Source: Maribacter flavus
Lineage (GTDB): Bacteria > Bacteroidota > Bacteroidia > Flavobacteriales > Flavobacteriaceae
Length of the DNA: 64,000 nucleotides
Reading direction: 5' to 3'
Assembly (NCBI RefSeq): GCF_008386635.1
Contig: NZ_VUOE01000001.1
Location: 930,001-994,000, forward strand
Notes under the pieces: model-generated
Database searches by the model: none
The model's input: the letters and a program-made list of their open reading frames with translations, nothing else
What the model was told of the DNA's origin: nothing
Translations under genes and position numbers: made by a program
Shown: positions 1-8,783 of the stretch, piece after piece
Layout: each line of letters begins with the position of its first letter
How positions within the stretch are numbered: the stretch's first letter is position 1

Positions 1-883
1 AGCGTTGTCACTTTTTGTAAAATCTGGTGACAGTCTAGTTAAAGTACTTTCCAACTATACTGTTGAAAATTATGGCGGAGAATGGGACGGCGATTGTGAT
101 GGAGAATTTAACGAGACGAAAAAAAGTCTTAGGATGGGACAGGAAAAAAACAACGGCTATTTTGACATCTGGGTTGATGCTGAAAATTCATATACCCATA
201 GTTTTAAAGATAAAAACGGGGATTGCCTTTCAGAGATGAAGCTTAATCCCAAAACCACAATTTTAAAATTTAATGGCTGGCGATACTCAGAATATGATAC
301 TGAAACCATTGCCTATGCTGAATACGCCCCGGAAAAAAAAGTGAATGTTCGGTTAGAAAATGTCCACGTTGGTCACGCATTTCAAATGGAACCTTTTATC
401 CTTTTGTCTGGACTGTATATGCCCAAAAACGGAAAAATAGTATTTCCTGACACTGAAACCGATAACGGTTATAGAGTATTCCTAGTGAACGAAGACAACG
501 AAATACACTATAAATCCAAAGGTTTCGGGGATTTATACCATTTTGAACCCCATTTTTATAAAAGCGAAGCTTCGGACAAAACCATCATTATTTGTCAACT
601 GGGCTTTGAATACCCGTTTGGCGGCGAAGTATTCATCTATCAGAATGAAAAGATGGAACATATAGGAACGCTGGATATTGAAGGATACGACCCTGAACAA
701 AATGGCACTAATTATTTGACTGAAATCATTGAAATAAAAGAAGGTAAAACGGGTATTGAATTTTCCTTTAAAACGGACAGATTAATTCTCAATCCAGGTG
801 GAGAGCATGAGGAAGTAATTACGAACAATAATGTTTTTTATGTCTACAAGAACAATGAGCTATCCTTACTATGGAACAACTAA
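1..883 (+). CDS. hypothetical protein, 5' end outside window
   Basis: The reading frame is open from the first base and ends at TAA 881-883. The first start-like codon (TTG at 5) lies directly behind an in-frame alanine codon, so the true start is probably upstream and at least 293 residues are seen. I recognise no family. The protein is acidic, rich in aromatic residues and in short Asp/Asn/Gly turns, as expected of a secreted or surface beta-rich protein. No membrane segment or catalytic motif is visible. Its last 13 bases overlap the next gene, which suggests co-transcription with that secreted protein. Confidence 0.7.
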   Translation, partial: ALSLFVKSGDSLVKVLSNYTVENYGGEWDGDCDGEFNETKKSLRMGQEKNNGYFDIWVDAENSYTHSFKDKNGDCLSEMKLNPKTTILKFNGWRYSEYDTETIAYAEYAPEKKVNVRLENVHVGHAFQMEPFILLSGLYMPKNGKIVFPDTETDNGYRVFLVNEDNEIHYKSKGFGDLYHFEPHFYKSEASDKTIIICQLGFEYPFGGEVFIYQNEKMEHIGTLDIEGYDPEQNGTNYLTEIIEIKEGKTGIEFSFKTDRLILNPGGEHEEVITNNNVFYVYKNNELSLLWNN

Positions 884-1611
884 AGAATTTTAAAAAGGTG
901 TTTTTTTTAGGGATGGTTTTTGGGATTCTTGGTCTTCATGCCCAAAAAGAAGCAACGTATCCAAAATTACCCAAATCTGTAATGGAAATACACGATTTGA
1001 TTCCCGATAGCTGGCAGATACTTTCGCAGGTCTCAGGGGACCTTAACGGAGACGGATATGAAGACCTGGCCTTTGCTATACAAAGCCCCGTAAAAGAGAC
1101 GATTCAATACACCGATGATTCTGAAAGTGATACAATAGTTACAAGTCCCAGAATACTGGGTATCTACTTTGGCAAACGCAACGGAAAATTTAAGAAAAAG
1201 CTGCAATCCAATACGTTTATCATCAATCGAAATACACCTGTGATGGATGAGCCTTTTAAGGGTCTTGAAATCTTGCCAGACGGAGAATTTCAGATACTGT
1301 TCTTTATATGGCCATGCAGGGAATGTACCTCATGGTCAGAACATCTATATAGTTTCAGATACCAAAACAAAGCTTTTGAACTGGTGGGTTATAATGAAAA
1401 TATTGCCCAACGCGTATCGGCTGATGATATAGCTTACAATATCGATTTTGAAAACAAAACAATGCATATCAGCACTAGCACGATCAATGATGAAACAGAT
1501 GAACAAGTACTGGAGGAACAACCGACCATCAAATTTGAGCTTGATAAATTAAAAACCCTAAAATCGATGGAAAAACCCTTTGAATGGGAATTTCTTCAAT
1601 TACATATTTAA
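871..1611 (+). CDS. secreted hypothetical protein with FG-GAP-like motif
   Basis: This 246-residue protein starts with a lysine-containing n-region and a hydrophobic core ending in LGLHAQ (about residue 25), a typical signal peptide cut after Ala. Around residues 56-67 it has SGDLNGDGYEDLAFA, the Asp/Asn/Gly calcium-loop pattern of FG-GAP/VCBS propeller blades. Only one such blade motif is clear, so it is not a full propeller. A CREC motif near residue 150 could form a disulphide. The start overlaps the end of the preceding gene by 13 bases, so the two are likely one transcript. Function is unknown; a periplasmic or surface location is inferred from the signal peptide. Confidence 0.72.
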   Translation: MEQLKNFKKVFFLGMVFGILGLHAQKEATYPKLPKSVMEIHDLIPDSWQILSQVSGDLNGDGYEDLAFAIQSPVKETIQYTDDSESDTIVTSPRILGIYFGKRNGKFKKKLQSNTFIINRNTPVMDEPFKGLEILPDGEFQILFFIWPCRECTSWSEHLYSFRYQNKAFELVGYNENIAQRVSADDIAYNIDFENKTMHISTSTINDETDEQVLEEQPTIKFELDKLKTLKSMEKPFEWEFLQLHI

Positions 1612-1703
1612 TACCATTCCCCAATTAAAAACAGGCCAAAAACGCTTGTTTTAATCACAGAGTATGGGGTGTTTAATCCTTTGGCGATGCCAATAAAACC
1701 AAA

Positions 1704-2180
1704 CTATTTTGGCATTTTATCCATTTCCATGTGCAGCATGCTCCAACGGTGACCGTCCCTATCGATGAAGCCCATGGCGTACATCCATCCATCAACCTCA
1801 GCAGGTTCCGCAAAAATCCTGCCTCCGGCATTTTTCACTTTTTGGGCCATTTCATCGACTTCCGCTCTGGTCTGGGCATCCAGATTGATCAGCATCTCGG
1901 AACCTTGGTTGGTATCGGAAATCTCCGTCTGTGCAAAATGCTGAAAGGCATTTTCCGGAAAAAGCATCAGCACAAAATCATGCTCACCAATCAAAAAACT
2001 TCCTATGTGCTCAGAATGGGCATGCATGGGATTTTCCCTAAACCCAATTTGCTTGAAAAATATCTTTGAAACATTTATATCCTTTACGGGAAGGTTCAAC
2101 CAAATCGATTTAATTGTATTTACTATTAGGTGTATCACCAAATATAGCCAACTTTCAGAAAATGAAAAGTTTGCAAGCAA
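1704..2180 (-). CDS. VOC-family (glyoxalase/bleomycin-resistance-like) protein
   Basis: The C-terminal 135 residues match the small cytoplasmic VOC proteins: an opening strand (SIWLNLPVKDINVSKIFF), a middle strand with EHDFVLMLF, and a closing strand with GFIDRDGHRWSMLHM. These are the two beta-alpha-beta-beta-beta halves of one VOC module. Substrate cannot be told from sequence; annotated relatives are called glyoxalase/extradiol-dioxygenase-like. The start is uncertain. The first ATG (2178-2180) adds about 22 residues that do not look like VOC, and a perfect TAnnTTTG element (2139-2146, minus strand) lies inside that extension. The conserved part begins near an ATT codon at 2114. It is monocistronic and faces away from the efflux operon. 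Confidence 0.8.
   Translation of the reverse strand: MLANFSFSESWLYLVIHLIVNTIKSIWLNLPVKDINVSKIFFKQIGFRENPMHAHSEHIGSFLIGEHDFVLMLFPENAFQHFAQTEISDTNQGSEMLINLDAQTRAEVDEMAQKVKNAGGRIFAEPAEVDGWMYAMGFIDRDGHRWSMLHMEMDKMPK
2139..2146 (-). promoter_or_regulatory. candidate -7 promoter element for VOC gene
   Basis: Read on the minus strand this is TATATTTG, an exact match to the Bacteroidota -7 consensus TAnnTTTG. The -33 element at the right distance is weak (TTTT/TTTC). It lies inside the longest reading frame of the VOC gene, so if it is real the protein starts downstream of the first ATG. Confidence 0.4.
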
Positions 2181-2344
2181 ATTCTGGAAAGCCTGTGCAT
2201 AATCAAAAATCTAATTACGTAGAATGTATTTTTAGTTTATTTCTAAACTTTCTTGCTCTTTAATTATAAATAGAGTAAAAAACCATCCTTTAAACCTACA
2301 TAAACGTTTTTCTAACGACTTTTACATTTTTTTAACAACCACTT

Positions 2345-2376
2345 TTTGTTAACAGGGTTTTCTTGACATAATTTCG
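2345..2376 (+). promoter_or_regulatory. candidate Bacteroidota promoter (-33/-7)
   Basis: TTTG at 2345-2348 is followed after 20 bases by TAATTTCG at 2369-2376, one mismatch from TAnnTTTG. Spacing fits the family consensus of 19-21. The ATG at 2385 lies only 8 bases beyond the element, so the transcript would have a leader of just a few bases. Confidence 0.5.
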
Positions 2377-2384
2377 CCCCCGTA

Positions 2385-2798
2385 ATGAAGCAAAGTTTTT
2401 TAAAATATTCCTTACCACTAATGCTCACCTTGCTGTGTGGGCTTTACTTTGTTCATTCCAATTTAAAGGTCGAAGATTCCATAAAACTGGATTCCAAGGA
2501 GGCCTTTTCCCAATTCAAGGATGTAGACCAGCATGCCCAGGTTGCCATCAATCCATCATACAGTGATAAAAAACTTGCCATCGAGGTTGCAGAAACCGAA
2601 GAGCAAGAGGAAGAGATAAGACATAAGTTTCCAACGGAGCACGGTAGATACTTAGGTGGCATTTCCGCTGCTTTACTTAGAACCCAATTCATTTGGCATA
2701 TACGCTTTGATTCTCAAAAATCCCTTGTAGCCTTCAGCGCATCGGATACAACTTCCCTATTTAGAAGATACATCAAGTATCAAGTATTTAGACTATAG
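2385..2798 (+). CDS. small secreted/membrane-anchored hypothetical protein
   Basis: A 137-residue protein with a basic N-terminus and a hydrophobic segment (about residues 8-25) that could be a signal peptide or a membrane anchor. A short acidic stretch (EEQEEEI) follows near residue 72, and then a basic, aromatic C-terminus. I recognise no family. A good promoter sits just upstream with almost no leader, and a hairpin with a T-run follows the stop codon, so it is probably its own transcription unit. It precedes the RND efflux operon by 126 bases; a functional link to that operon is only inferred from position. Confidence 0.6.
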   Translation: MKQSFLKYSLPLMLTLLCGLYFVHSNLKVEDSIKLDSKEAFSQFKDVDQHAQVAINPSYSDKKLAIEVAETEEQEEEIRHKFPTEHGRYLGGISAALLRTQFIWHIRFDSQKSLVAFSASDTTSLFRRYIKYQVFRL

Positions 2799-2805
2799 CA
2801 TTTTT

Positions 2806-2836
2806 TAGGCCGCAACACTTTGTTGGCCCCTTTTAA
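2806..2836 (+). terminator. probable intrinsic terminator
   Basis: GGCC and CAAC on the left pair with GTTG and GGCC on the right, with a small bulge, followed by CCTTTT. It lies right after the stop codon at 2796-2798 and separates the small secreted gene from the efflux operon. Confidence 0.45.
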
Positions 2837-2924
2837 AAGCCTTTCTCACTTAGATTCCTTTTTAGGGGAAACGTGATAGGCAAATCCATTGTTCTAAATA
2901 ATATCATTTTCTAAATATAAAATT

Positions 2925-4007
2925 ATGAGGAGAATCCCCATGATTATAGGTCTTCTAGTTGTTTTAGGCCTATCGAGTTGTAACTCCAAAAAAGAAACCC
3001 ACGAGGACCAAACCAAATTTTTGGTTACCAGTCCCATAAAAAAGGACACTTCCATTATCAAGGATTATGTGGCCCAAATTCATTCCATACGCCACATAGA
3101 ACTTAGGGCCCTTGAAAAAGGGTACTTAAAGGAAATTCATGTAGACGAAGGCCAGTTCGTAAAAAAAGGGCAAAAGATGTTCAACATCATGCCCAATGTC
3201 TATCAAGCCGATTTACAAAAGGCAGAGGCCGAAGCCAAAATTGCAGAAATAGAGCTGAATAACACCCAACTACTGGCCGATGGCAATGTGGTCTCAGCCA
3301 ATGAGCTCGCCATGGCCAAAGCGACTTTGGAAAAAGCCAAGGCTGAAGTTGCCCTTGCCCAGACGCATTTGGGCTTTACAGATGTACGCGCCCCTTTTGA
3401 CGGTATCATGGACCACCTTCACGTACGGGAAGGTAGCTTACTCGATGAAGGAGAGCTATTGACCACCCTATCCGATAATTCCGAAATGTGGGTCTATTTC
3501 AACGTACCGGAAGCCGAATATTTGGATTATATCATGAGCAAGGACAGGGGCGATAAGAAAACCGTAGGTCTTTTGTTGGCCAATAACAAACAGTTCAACC
3601 AAAAGGGTATCGTACAGACCATTGAAGGTGAATTCAACAATGAAACGGGAAATATAGCCTTTAGGGCCACCTTCCCCAATCCTGATGGAATTCTTAGGCA
3701 CGGAGAGACAGGAAGCATTCTCATGACCATTCCTTTTAAAGATGCGATCATCATTCCCCAAAAGGCCACTTTTGAGATCCTGGACAAAAAATATGTTTTT
3801 GTGATCGACGAAAATAACGTTGTGCAACAGACGGAAATTACCGTTGCCGCAGAACTTCCACACTTATTTGTTGTTAGTAAAGGCGTAAGTCTTAAAGATA
3901 AAATTTTACTGGATGGCATACGAATGGTCAAGAACAAGGAAAAAATAAAGACCGAGTTCGCGGAGCCGAACGAGGTGATTTCCAAGTTGGCCGTTTATGC
4001 CGAATAA
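2925..4007 (+). CDS. RND efflux periplasmic adaptor (membrane fusion protein)
   Basis: A 360-residue lipoprotein: signal sequence followed by the lipobox LSSC with the lipidated cysteine at residue 19. The order of parts is that of the AcrA/MexA family: a first half-lipoyl strand with HVDEGQFVKKGQ, a short alpha-helical hairpin rich in Ala/Lys/Glu (about 95-145), a second half-lipoyl strand with DVRAPFDGIMDHLHVREGSLL, then the beta-barrel and membrane-proximal domains. It bridges the inner-membrane pump and the outer-membrane channel encoded just downstream (gaps of 21 bases and an overlap). The drug or metabolite exported cannot be read from sequence. No local repressor gene (TetR, MarR) is present. 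Confidence 0.93.
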   Translation: MRRIPMIIGLLVVLGLSSCNSKKETHEDQTKFLVTSPIKKDTSIIKDYVAQIHSIRHIELRALEKGYLKEIHVDEGQFVKKGQKMFNIMPNVYQADLQKAEAEAKIAEIELNNTQLLADGNVVSANELAMAKATLEKAKAEVALAQTHLGFTDVRAPFDGIMDHLHVREGSLLDEGELLTTLSDNSEMWVYFNVPEAEYLDYIMSKDRGDKKTVGLLLANNKQFNQKGIVQTIEGEFNNETGNIAFRATFPNPDGILRHGETGSILMTIPFKDAIIIPQKATFEILDKKYVFVIDENNVVQQTEITVAAELPHLFVVSKGVSLKDKILLDGIRMVKNKEKIKTEFAEPNEVISKLAVYAE

Positions 4008-4028
4008 CAAGAATTAATCCAACGTATT

Positions 4029-7000
4029 ATGTTCAGTAAATTTATCAAGAGACCGGTCTTGGCTATTGTCATATCGGTAATAATCGTATTTGTAGGATTG
4101 CTTTCCATAAAGCAATTGCCTATTTCACAGTTCCCCGAAATTGCCCCGACCACGGTAAACATTTTCATTGCCTATCCTGGTTCCAGTGCGGACGTTTTGG
4201 TAAAATCTACCCTTATTCCTTTGGAAACGGCCATAAACGGTGTACAGGGAATGCGCTATATCGCTTCCGATGCCACCAGTGCCGGCGAAGCGACCATACG
4301 TATCATTTTTGAACCTGGTACCGATCCGGATCAAGCGGTCGTACGGGTAAAGACCCGCGTTGACCAGGTAATGCCAAACCTACCCGACCTTGTGCAACGC
4401 GAAGGGGTAATCATAACCCCTATTCAGCCCAGTATGCTTATGTACGTTAACCTATACAGTGATAACGTGGATGATCATGAGCTCTTCCTCTACAACTACG
4501 CATATACCAAGATGATTCCAGAAATACAGAGAATCGATGGTATTGCAAGTGCCCAAATTTTGGGAAGCCGAAAATACGCGATGCGTGTCTGGTTAAAACC
4601 GGACCGTATGCGGGCTTACAATGTCTCTGCCGAGGAAATCCTCACGGCAATGGAGGAGCAAAGTATTTTGGCCAGACCGGGAAGGATCGGACAGAGCTCC
4701 GGTAAGACCTCGCAATCCTTGGAATATGTGTTGATGTATCAAGACCGATATAACGAACCCCAACAATACGAGGAAATTATCATAAAGGCCAACGAAGATG
4801 GTGAAATCTTGAAACTTGGTGATTTGGCCGATGTAGAGCTGGGAAGCGAATTTTTTGATATTTATTCCAATCTGGATGGTAAACCATCGGCTTCCATAAT
4901 TTTGAAACAGACTTTTGGCAGTAATGCCAGTGATGTTATCGATGCTGTAAAGGAAAAACTTACCGAGTTGGAGAAAGACCTCCCTTCCGGACTTGATTAT
5001 AAAATCAGTTACGACGTTTCCAGTTTCTTGAATGCTTCCATAGAACAGGTAATGCACACGCTCAGGGATGCTTTTATCCTGGTTGCCATTGTGGTATTTC
5101 TGTTCCTGGGCGATTGGCGCTCCACGTTAATACCCATCATTGCGGTTCCCGTATCCCTCATAGGTGCGTTTTTCGTAATGCAGCTATTTGGATTGTCCAT
5201 CAACTTGATAACCTTATTTGCCTTGGTTTTGGCCATTGGTATTGTGGTGGATGACGCCATTGTGGTCGTGGAGGCCGTCCATGCCAAAATGGAAGAAAAA
5301 CACGTTGGGCCATTTGAGGCCGTGAAGGTGGTCGTCAATGAAATTGGGGGCGCGATCATTGCCATTACCTTGGTGATGGTTTCCGTATTTATTCCCATTG
5401 CCTTTATGACAGGACCTGTGGGTGTATTCTATCGCCAGTTTTCCATTACCATGGCGGGATCTATCGTAATTTCAGCGGTGGTGGCCCTTACTTTGACACC
5501 TGTGCTTTGCGCTATGATCTTAAAAAACAACCATGGAAAGCAAAGAAAGAAATCCCCGTTGGACAAATTCATCGATTGGTTTAACCGTGGATTCGAAAAA
5601 TTGACCGGTAAATATGGGAAGGTATTGGACCGGATCGTGGCTAGAAGGGTATTGACCTTTGGCATACTTATCGCATTTTGTGTAGGTATATTTTTTACGA
5701 ACGAAACCCTCCCCGCCGGCTTTATACCCAATGAGGACCAAGGTATGATCTATGCGATCATCCAAACACCTCCGGGCTCAACATTGGAACGAACCAACGA
5801 TGTTGCCAGAAAATTGCAACAGATATGTGAAGAGACGGAGGGCGTGGAATCGGTTTCTTCCCTAGCGGGTTATGAGATTATGACAGAGGGCCGTGGTTCC
5901 AATGCGGGTACCTGTTTGATCAACCTAAAACCATGGTCGGAACGCCATCATTCCGTACACGAGATCATGGAGGAGCTGGAAGAGGAAACCAAGGATTTGG
6001 GTGCGGTAATCGAATACTTTGAACCACCGGCCGTTCCCGGGTTTGGTTCTTCCGGGGGTTTTTCCCTACGTCTTTTGGATAAAACGGACGGAACCGATTA
6101 CCATGAGTTTGAACGTATCAACAATAATTTTATGGATGCGCTATCAAAACGTGAAGAGATTACCGGCCTTTTCACTTTCTACTCTGCCAACTATCCGCAG
6201 TATGAATTGAAGATCAACAACAAAATTGCGATGCAGAAGGGAGTGAGTATAGACAAGGCCATGGAAAACCTGAATATTTTGATCGGTAGTACCTATGAGC
6301 AAGGTTTTATCCGCTTTGGAAGATTTTTCAAGGTATACACCCAAGCCGCTCCAGAGTACAGGGCGTTGCCTTCCGATCTGGAAAAATTGTTCGTAAAGAA
6401 CGAGGAAGGCGAAATGGTGCCCTACTCTGCCTTTATGACGATGGAAAAACGTTTGGGACCCAATGAAATTACCCGGTACAACCTTTACAATTCGGCATCC
6501 ATCAGAGGACTTCCCGCAAGGGGATTTACCAGTGGTGATGCAATTGACGCCATCAAAGAGGTAGCGGAAAAAACGCTTCCACGCGGCTATGATGTGGATT
6601 GGGAAGGTCTTTCGTATGACGAAGCTAAAAGAGGTAATGAATCGCTGTATGTTTTCATCGTTGTACTGATTTTCGTCTACTTTGTATTGGCGGCACAGTA
6701 TGAGAGCTTCCTTTTACCTTTTGCTATTTTACTTTCGCTTCCCGTTGGTATTTTAGGGTCCTTTGTTATGCTCAAGGGCATGGGACTTGCCAATGACGTG
6801 TATGCCCAAATAGGACTTATCATGCTGGTTGGGCTATTAGGTAAGAACGCCGTACTTATCGTGGAGTTCGCCGTTCAGAAAAGGCGGCAGGGAAGTACTA
6901 TTTTGGCATCCGCCATTGAAGGGGCCAAAGTACGGTTTAGACCTATTCTTATGACTTCCTTTGCTTTCATTGCCGGACTTATTCCTTTGGTCATCGCCCA

Positions 7001-7271
7001 TGGAGCTGGAGCTATCGGTAACCGGACCATTGGAGGGTCGGCCATGGGTGGAATGCTGATGGGAACCCTATTCGGGGTACTAATAATCCCGGGTCTTTAC
7101 TACATTTTCGCAAAGATGGCCGATGGTCGAAGTCTTATCAAGGGAGAGTCCAACGAACCGGTTTCCGAAGAGTTCATGAGAATTTCCGAAGAAGAAAGCA
7201 GGACTAAAACGGCCCTAAGGGAAATGAAAAAACTCTTGAAAAAATTAACTAAAAGAAATGACAATGAATAA
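4029..7271 (+). CDS. RND (HAE1 family) efflux pump, AcrB-like
   Basis: At 1080 residues this is a full-length proton-driven RND exporter. It begins with the standard MFSKFIKRPVLA start of the family, has twelve membrane segments in two halves and two large periplasmic loops. The proton-relay aspartates in transmembrane helix 4 are present as VVDDAIVVVE (Asp408 and Asp409), and the second half has GLLGKNAVLIVEFA with the expected lysine. The pump captures amphipathic compounds from the periplasm or outer leaflet and passes them to the adaptor and channel. It overlaps the next gene by 14 bases. The C-terminal tail (about residues 1035-1080) is charged and extends a little beyond E. coli AcrB. 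Confidence 0.96.
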   Translation: MFSKFIKRPVLAIVISVIIVFVGLLSIKQLPISQFPEIAPTTVNIFIAYPGSSADVLVKSTLIPLETAINGVQGMRYIASDATSAGEATIRIIFEPGTDPDQAVVRVKTRVDQVMPNLPDLVQREGVIITPIQPSMLMYVNLYSDNVDDHELFLYNYAYTKMIPEIQRIDGIASAQILGSRKYAMRVWLKPDRMRAYNVSAEEILTAMEEQSILARPGRIGQSSGKTSQSLEYVLMYQDRYNEPQQYEEIIIKANEDGEILKLGDLADVELGSEFFDIYSNLDGKPSASIILKQTFGSNASDVIDAVKEKLTELEKDLPSGLDYKISYDVSSFLNASIEQVMHTLRDAFILVAIVVFLFLGDWRSTLIPIIAVPVSLIGAFFVMQLFGLSINLITLFALVLAIGIVVDDAIVVVEAVHAKMEEKHVGPFEAVKVVVNEIGGAIIAITLVMVSVFIPIAFMTGPVGVFYRQFSITMAGSIVISAVVALTLTPVLCAMILKNNHGKQRKKSPLDKFIDWFNRGFEKLTGKYGKVLDRIVARRVLTFGILIAFCVGIFFTNETLPAGFIPNEDQGMIYAIIQTPPGSTLERTNDVARKLQQICEETEGVESVSSLAGYEIMTEGRGSNAGTCLINLKPWSERHHSVHEIMEELEEETKDLGAVIEYFEPPAVPGFGSSGGFSLRLLDKTDGTDYHEFERINNNFMDALSKREEITGLFTFYSANYPQYELKINNKIAMQKGVSIDKAMENLNILIGSTYEQGFIRFGRFFKVYTQAAPEYRALPSDLEKLFVKNEEGEMVPYSAFMTMEKRLGPNEITRYNLYNSASIRGLPARGFTSGDAIDAIKEVAEKTLPRGYDVDWEGLSYDEAKRGNESLYVFIVVLIFVYFVLAAQYESFLLPFAILLSLPVGILGSFVMLKGMGLANDVYAQIGLIMLVGLLGKNAVLIVEFAVQKRRQGSTILASAIEGAKVRFRPILMTSFAFIAGLIPLVIAHGAGAIGNRTIGGSAMGGMLMGTLFGVLIIPGLYYIFAKMADGRSLIKGESNEPVSEEFMRISEEESRTKTALREMKKLLKKLTKRNDNE

Positions 7272-8715
7272 CTACAGAGTACCTAAAATAAAAAGCTACG
7301 GTAGGCTTTTCGTCTGTATTGTTCTATTTGGGGCCTTCCACTCCTGTGTTCCAACGAAAACGCTAAAGCAGGAGGACAAATGCCTTCCGGAAACCTACAG
7401 GGCCTTATCCAATGATACCTTGAACACCGCGAACACAAGGTGGAGGGAATTCTTTTCCGATGCCTACCTTGTATCGTTGATCGATACTGCCTTGGTAAAC
7501 AACCAAGAGCTGAATATTATGTTGCAACATATCGATATCGCACAAAATGAGGTAAAGGCCAGAAAGGGGGAATATCTGCCATTTATCGATGTCAAGGCTG
7601 GTGCCGATATTGAAAAAGTGGGAGAATACACCCGAAACGGTGCGGTTGAAAAAAACCTGAACATTCGGGAGGATGAGGAATTTCCAGAGTCCCTGACCAA
7701 TTATTCCGCCGGAATTTTCGCTTCTTGGGAGCTGGATGTTTGGAAAAAGTTACGAAACTCAAAAAAGGCAGCGGTCATGGAATATTTGGCCACTGTGGAG
7801 GGCAAAAACTTTATGGTAACCAGTTTGATTGCGGAAATAGCGGATTCTTACTATGAACTCATTGCCCTGGACAACCAATTGGCCATCATTGAGCAAAACC
7901 TTGAGATACAAGGAAATGCCCTTAGAATGGTACGTTTGCAAAAGCAGGCGGCAAGGGCGACCGAACTTGCGGTACGCAGGTTTGAGGCCGAAGTCCTAAA
8001 GAACCAAAGCCATAAATTTGAGGTGCAGCAGCAGATCGTGGAAACGGAAAACAAGCTCAATTTCCTCCTAGGCCGCAATCCCCAAAAAATAAATCGCAAC
8101 TCACAAAATTTCATTGAGAGCGAAATCGATACCATGTACGCCGGTATACCTGCACAATTGCTTCAAAACAGGCCCGATATCCGCAAGGCGGAATTTGAGC
8201 TGGAGGCCGCTAAACTGGATATAAAAGTGGCAAGAGCCAATTTTTATTCTTCCATTGGTATAAAAGCTGGAGTTGGGTTACAGGCATTTAAACCCAAATA
8301 CCTGACCGAAACCCCGCAGTCCCTTTTATATTCGGCGGTGGGCGATTTGGTCGCCCCGTTGATAAACCGAAATGCCATTAAGGCAGTATACAATACGGCC
8401 AATGCCAGACAGGTACAGGCGGTCTATGAATATGAAAAATCGATTCTTCAAGGATACATTGAGGTTGCGAATCAATTATCCAACATTGAGAACCTCAAAA
8501 AAACCTATGATTTAAAGGCTGAACAGGTGGAAGCTCTTACAGAATCCATTAACCTTTCAACACAATTGTTCCAATCGGCAAGAATCGAGTATATAGAGGT
8601 GTTGTTTACCCAAAGGGAGGCTTTGGAGTCCAAAATGGAGTTGATAGAAACGAAACGGGACCAACTTGTTGCCCGTGTAGCTATTTACAAGGCTCTTGGT
8701 GGTGGATGGAATTGA
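7258..8715 (+). CDS. outer-membrane efflux channel lipoprotein (TolC/NodT-like)
   Basis: A 485-residue outer-membrane factor. The N-terminus carries a signal peptide with a lipobox (FHSC, cysteine 30), followed by the two long OEP repeats rich in coiled-coil helices. Family signatures include the phrase FASWELDVWKKLRN near residue 158 and NRPDIRKAEFELEAAK near residue 304, typical of the NodT branch. It forms the trimeric exit duct of the RND pump. A second ATG at 7264 could also serve as start. The gene overlaps the pump gene and is followed by a strong terminator, so it closes the operon. Confidence 0.93.
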   Translation: MTMNNYRVPKIKSYGRLFVCIVLFGAFHSCVPTKTLKQEDKCLPETYRALSNDTLNTANTRWREFFSDAYLVSLIDTALVNNQELNIMLQHIDIAQNEVKARKGEYLPFIDVKAGADIEKVGEYTRNGAVEKNLNIREDEEFPESLTNYSAGIFASWELDVWKKLRNSKKAAVMEYLATVEGKNFMVTSLIAEIADSYYELIALDNQLAIIEQNLEIQGNALRMVRLQKQAARATELAVRRFEAEVLKNQSHKFEVQQQIVETENKLNFLLGRNPQKINRNSQNFIESEIDTMYAGIPAQLLQNRPDIRKAEFELEAAKLDIKVARANFYSSIGIKAGVGLQAFKPKYLTETPQSLLYSAVGDLVAPLINRNAIKAVYNTANARQVQAVYEYEKSILQGYIEVANQLSNIENLKKTYDLKAEQVEALTESINLSTQLFQSARIEYIEVLFTQREALESKMELIETKRDQLVARVAIYKALGGGWN

Positions 8716-8732
8716 TTTCCCCCGAAACCATT

Positions 8733-8765
8733 AAAAAAGCCTCCGAAAATCGGAGGCTTTTTTTG
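8733..8765. terminator. strong bidirectional intrinsic terminator
   Basis: A perfect stem AGCCTCCGA / TCGGAGGCT with an AAA loop is flanked by an A-run on the left and a T-run on the right, so it works in both directions. It ends the efflux operon on the plus strand and the phosphatase operon on the minus strand. Confidence 0.92.
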
Positions 8766-8783
8766 TTGAGAGAAAATTGATTC

